Assembly: GCA_023415525.1 (NCBI GenBank)
Contig: JAEZKI010000022.1
Location: forward strand, 1-6,526
DNA from: Bacillota bacterium
GTDB taxonomy: Bacteria > Bacillota > Clostridia > Lachnospirales > Cellulosilyticaceae
Direction of reading: 5' to 3'
DNA: 6,526 nucleotides
The notes below the pieces were generated by a model. That model saw only the letters and a list, made by a program, of their open reading frames with translations, had not been told where the DNA came from and did not search any database. Both the position numbers and the translations under genes were made by a program. Below, one piece after another: positions 5,542 through 6,526 of the stretch (position 1 is the first letter of the stretch; each line of letters starts with the position of its first letter).

Positions 5542-6354
5542 ATGGATATATCAGCCATTTTATTGCCTGTTTCGTGCATTGGAGGATTAAGTCTTGTGTT
5601 CGGAGTAGGATTAGGTATTGCAGCAAAGAAATTTGCTGTACCTGTAGATGAACGAGTAGAAGATGTCAAAAATTGCTTACCAGGTGCTAACTGTGGAGGT
5701 TGTGGCTTTGCAGGGTGTGAAGCGTTAGCAAAAGCAATAGTAAGTGGTGAAAGCCCTATTAATGCCTGTCCAGTTTGTAATAAAGACCAAATTGCAGGTA
5801 TTGCAAAGGTGATGGGCGTTGAGGCCACCACTAATGTAAAAAAGATAGCCTTTATAGGCTGTAAAGGAAATTCAGAAGTGACCAAAGCTAAATTTAATTA
5901 TTCGGGTATTCCTACTTGCCATGATGCCCAGCTTATTGGTGGGGGACCTAAAGTATGTAAGTATGGTTGCTTAGGCTTTGGAAGTTGTGTCCAGGTCTGT
6001 CAATTTGGGGCATTAACTGTTGAAAATGGGCTACCTGTAGTTGACTCGGAAAGATGTGTGGGATGCGGTGCTTGTGAAAAAGAATGTCCAAGACATATTA
6101 TTCAAATTTTGCCAGAGGATACGGCCTACCAAGTAAGCTGTATGTCACAGGATAGAGGTAAAGACGTAAAATTAGGCTGTAGTGTAGGCTGTATAGGTTG
6201 TGGCTTGTGTATGAAACAGTGTGAAGTTGGAGCCATTAAGTTTGAAAATAACTTAGCCCATATTGATGAAAGTTTATGTATTAAATGTGGTAAATGTGAA
6301 GAGAAATGCCCAACAAAGGTTATTACGGCTATGCTTTTAGAAAACGTTCATTAG
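5542..6354 (+). CDS. rnfB: Rnf complex subunit RnfB (ferredoxin-accepting polyferredoxin)
   Basis: Entry point for electrons from reduced ferredoxin, anchored to the cytoplasmic membrane face. From the preferred start the protein has 270 residues and 27 cysteines. An N-terminal hydrophobic anchor (~4-28) precedes the RnfB-type [4Fe-4S] domain LPGANCGGCGFAGC with C51, C54, C59 and C76. Then come two ferredoxin-like dicluster units: C139/C143/C149/C153 with C172/C175/C178/C182, and C217/C220/C223/C227 with C246/C249/C252/C256. Additional Cys at 45, 79, 107, 126, 200 and 213 may be ligands or spare. The fourth Cys of the first motif in each unit is followed by Gln154 or Glu228, not the usual Pro; the second motifs keep CP. 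Length fits clostridial RnfB. It lies 22 nt after rnfA and is the last rnf gene. A start at 5536 is less likely on ribosome-site spacing. Confidence 0.95.
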   Translation: MDISAILLPVSCIGGLSLVFGVGLGIAAKKFAVPVDERVEDVKNCLPGANCGGCGFAGCEALAKAIVSGESPINACPVCNKDQIAGIAKVMGVEATTNVKKIAFIGCKGNSEVTKAKFNYSGIPTCHDAQLIGGGPKVCKYGCLGFGSCVQVCQFGALTVENGLPVVDSERCVGCGACEKECPRHIIQILPEDTAYQVSCMSQDRGKDVKLGCSVGCIGCGLCMKQCEVGAIKFENNLAHIDESLCIKCGKCEEKCPTKVITAMLLENVH

Positions 6355-6382
6355 AATGAAAAAGAGTAACTGGGGGAAAATA

Positions 6383-6526
6383 ATGATATCTAATAAATCA
6401 ACAAGCCTATGGGTTCTTATTTTATGTATGCTAGCAGGTTTAACAGTTGGAAACTTCTTGGGTGAATTATGTACACAAGTTAACTTCTTAAAATGGATGA
6501 ATTATGCAGGGGTGTTTGGGTTAAAT
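6383..6526 (+). CDS. Small membrane protein resembling DUF4321, N-terminal part (3' end outside window)
   Basis: The frame runs open from the ATG at 6383 to the window edge, giving 48 residues. A GGGGG site (6372-6376) ends six bases upstream. The protein has a short polar N-terminus (MISNKSTS), a membrane segment (~9-25), then GELCTQVNFLKWMNYAGVFGLN. A first helix followed by G-x-x-x-G-E and an aromatic/Gly stretch ending in GLN/GFD is the pattern I remember for DUF4321, a family of ~80-residue clostridial membrane proteins of unknown function. The family call is from memory of the pattern and only half the protein is visible. It begins 28 nt after rnfB with no terminator between, so it may be co-transcribed with rnf. 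Confidence 0.7.
   Translation, partial: MISNKSTSLWVLILCMLAGLTVGNFLGELCTQVNFLKWMNYAGVFGLN

Noticed and set aside
5505..5885. Minus-strand 126-codon open frame inside rnfB
   Set aside because: Antisense to the Cys-rich N-terminal half of rnfB. Its Pro/Thr/Ala-rich composition is what reverse-complemented Gly/Cys codons give.
6347..6360. Hairpin TTCAT-TAGA-ATGAA over the rnfB stop codon as an operon terminator
   Set aside because: Only five A/T-rich pairs and followed by AAAGAG with no U-run, so it should not terminate transcription.
1..6526. CRISPR arrays, tRNA/rRNA genes, insertion sequences, attachment sites
   Set aside because: No regularly spaced repeats, tRNA-like cloverleaf, rRNA segments, transposase motifs or terminal inverted repeats were seen; genes are compactly packed with uniform base composition.

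Overview
This is an AT-rich stretch of a low-GC, Gram-positive-type anaerobe. The order rnfC-D-G-E-A-B, the strong purine-rich Shine-Dalgarno sequences, the tight gene spacing and the short ACT-containing SerA all point to the class Clostridia. Something near Lachnospirales is likely, but that finer placement is an impression and not proven. All genes lie on the + strand.

Layout. (1) Positions 1-725 hold the 3' part of serA (D-3-phosphoglycerate dehydrogenase, serine biosynthesis); its first ~150 codons lie before the window. (2) Positions 731-772 form a long perfect A/T-rich hairpin terminator. (3) Positions 790-1353 encode an orphan GHKL-type ATP-binding protein with no histidine-phosphotransfer domain. 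(4) The gap at 1354-1478 looks like the control region of the next operon. It holds two overlapping sigma-A-type promoters, a 13-bp palindrome and an 18-bp-spaced direct repeat. (5) Positions 1479-6354 hold a complete Rnf operon, rnfC-D-G-E-A-B, with gaps of -4 to about 22 nt. (6) From 6383 to the window edge is the start of a small membrane protein resembling the DUF4321 family.

How the genes work together. Rnf is a membrane-bound ferredoxin:NAD+ oxidoreductase that couples electron transfer from reduced ferredoxin to NAD+ with Na+ or H+ export. In the accepted scheme RnfB takes electrons from ferredoxin and passes them to the membrane [2Fe-2S] site shared by RnfA and RnfE. Covalent FMNs on RnfG and RnfD and the Fe-S clusters of RnfC then carry them to the NAD(H)/FMN site of RnfC. 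Nearly all expected cofactor ligands are visible: eight Cys in RnfC, two each in RnfA and RnfE, 27 Cys in RnfB, and a flavinylation Thr in RnfD and RnfG. The ATP-binding protein belongs to a type I recall from clostridial and Thermotogales [FeFe]-hydrogenase clusters, so it may have a sensory or regulatory role in ferredoxin/NADH metabolism.

Nothing here looks like a wholly new system. The points most worth checking are the rnf control region, the linkage of the orphan ATPase to rnf, the RnfB start codon, and departures from consensus in the flavinylation motifs and RnfB cluster motifs.
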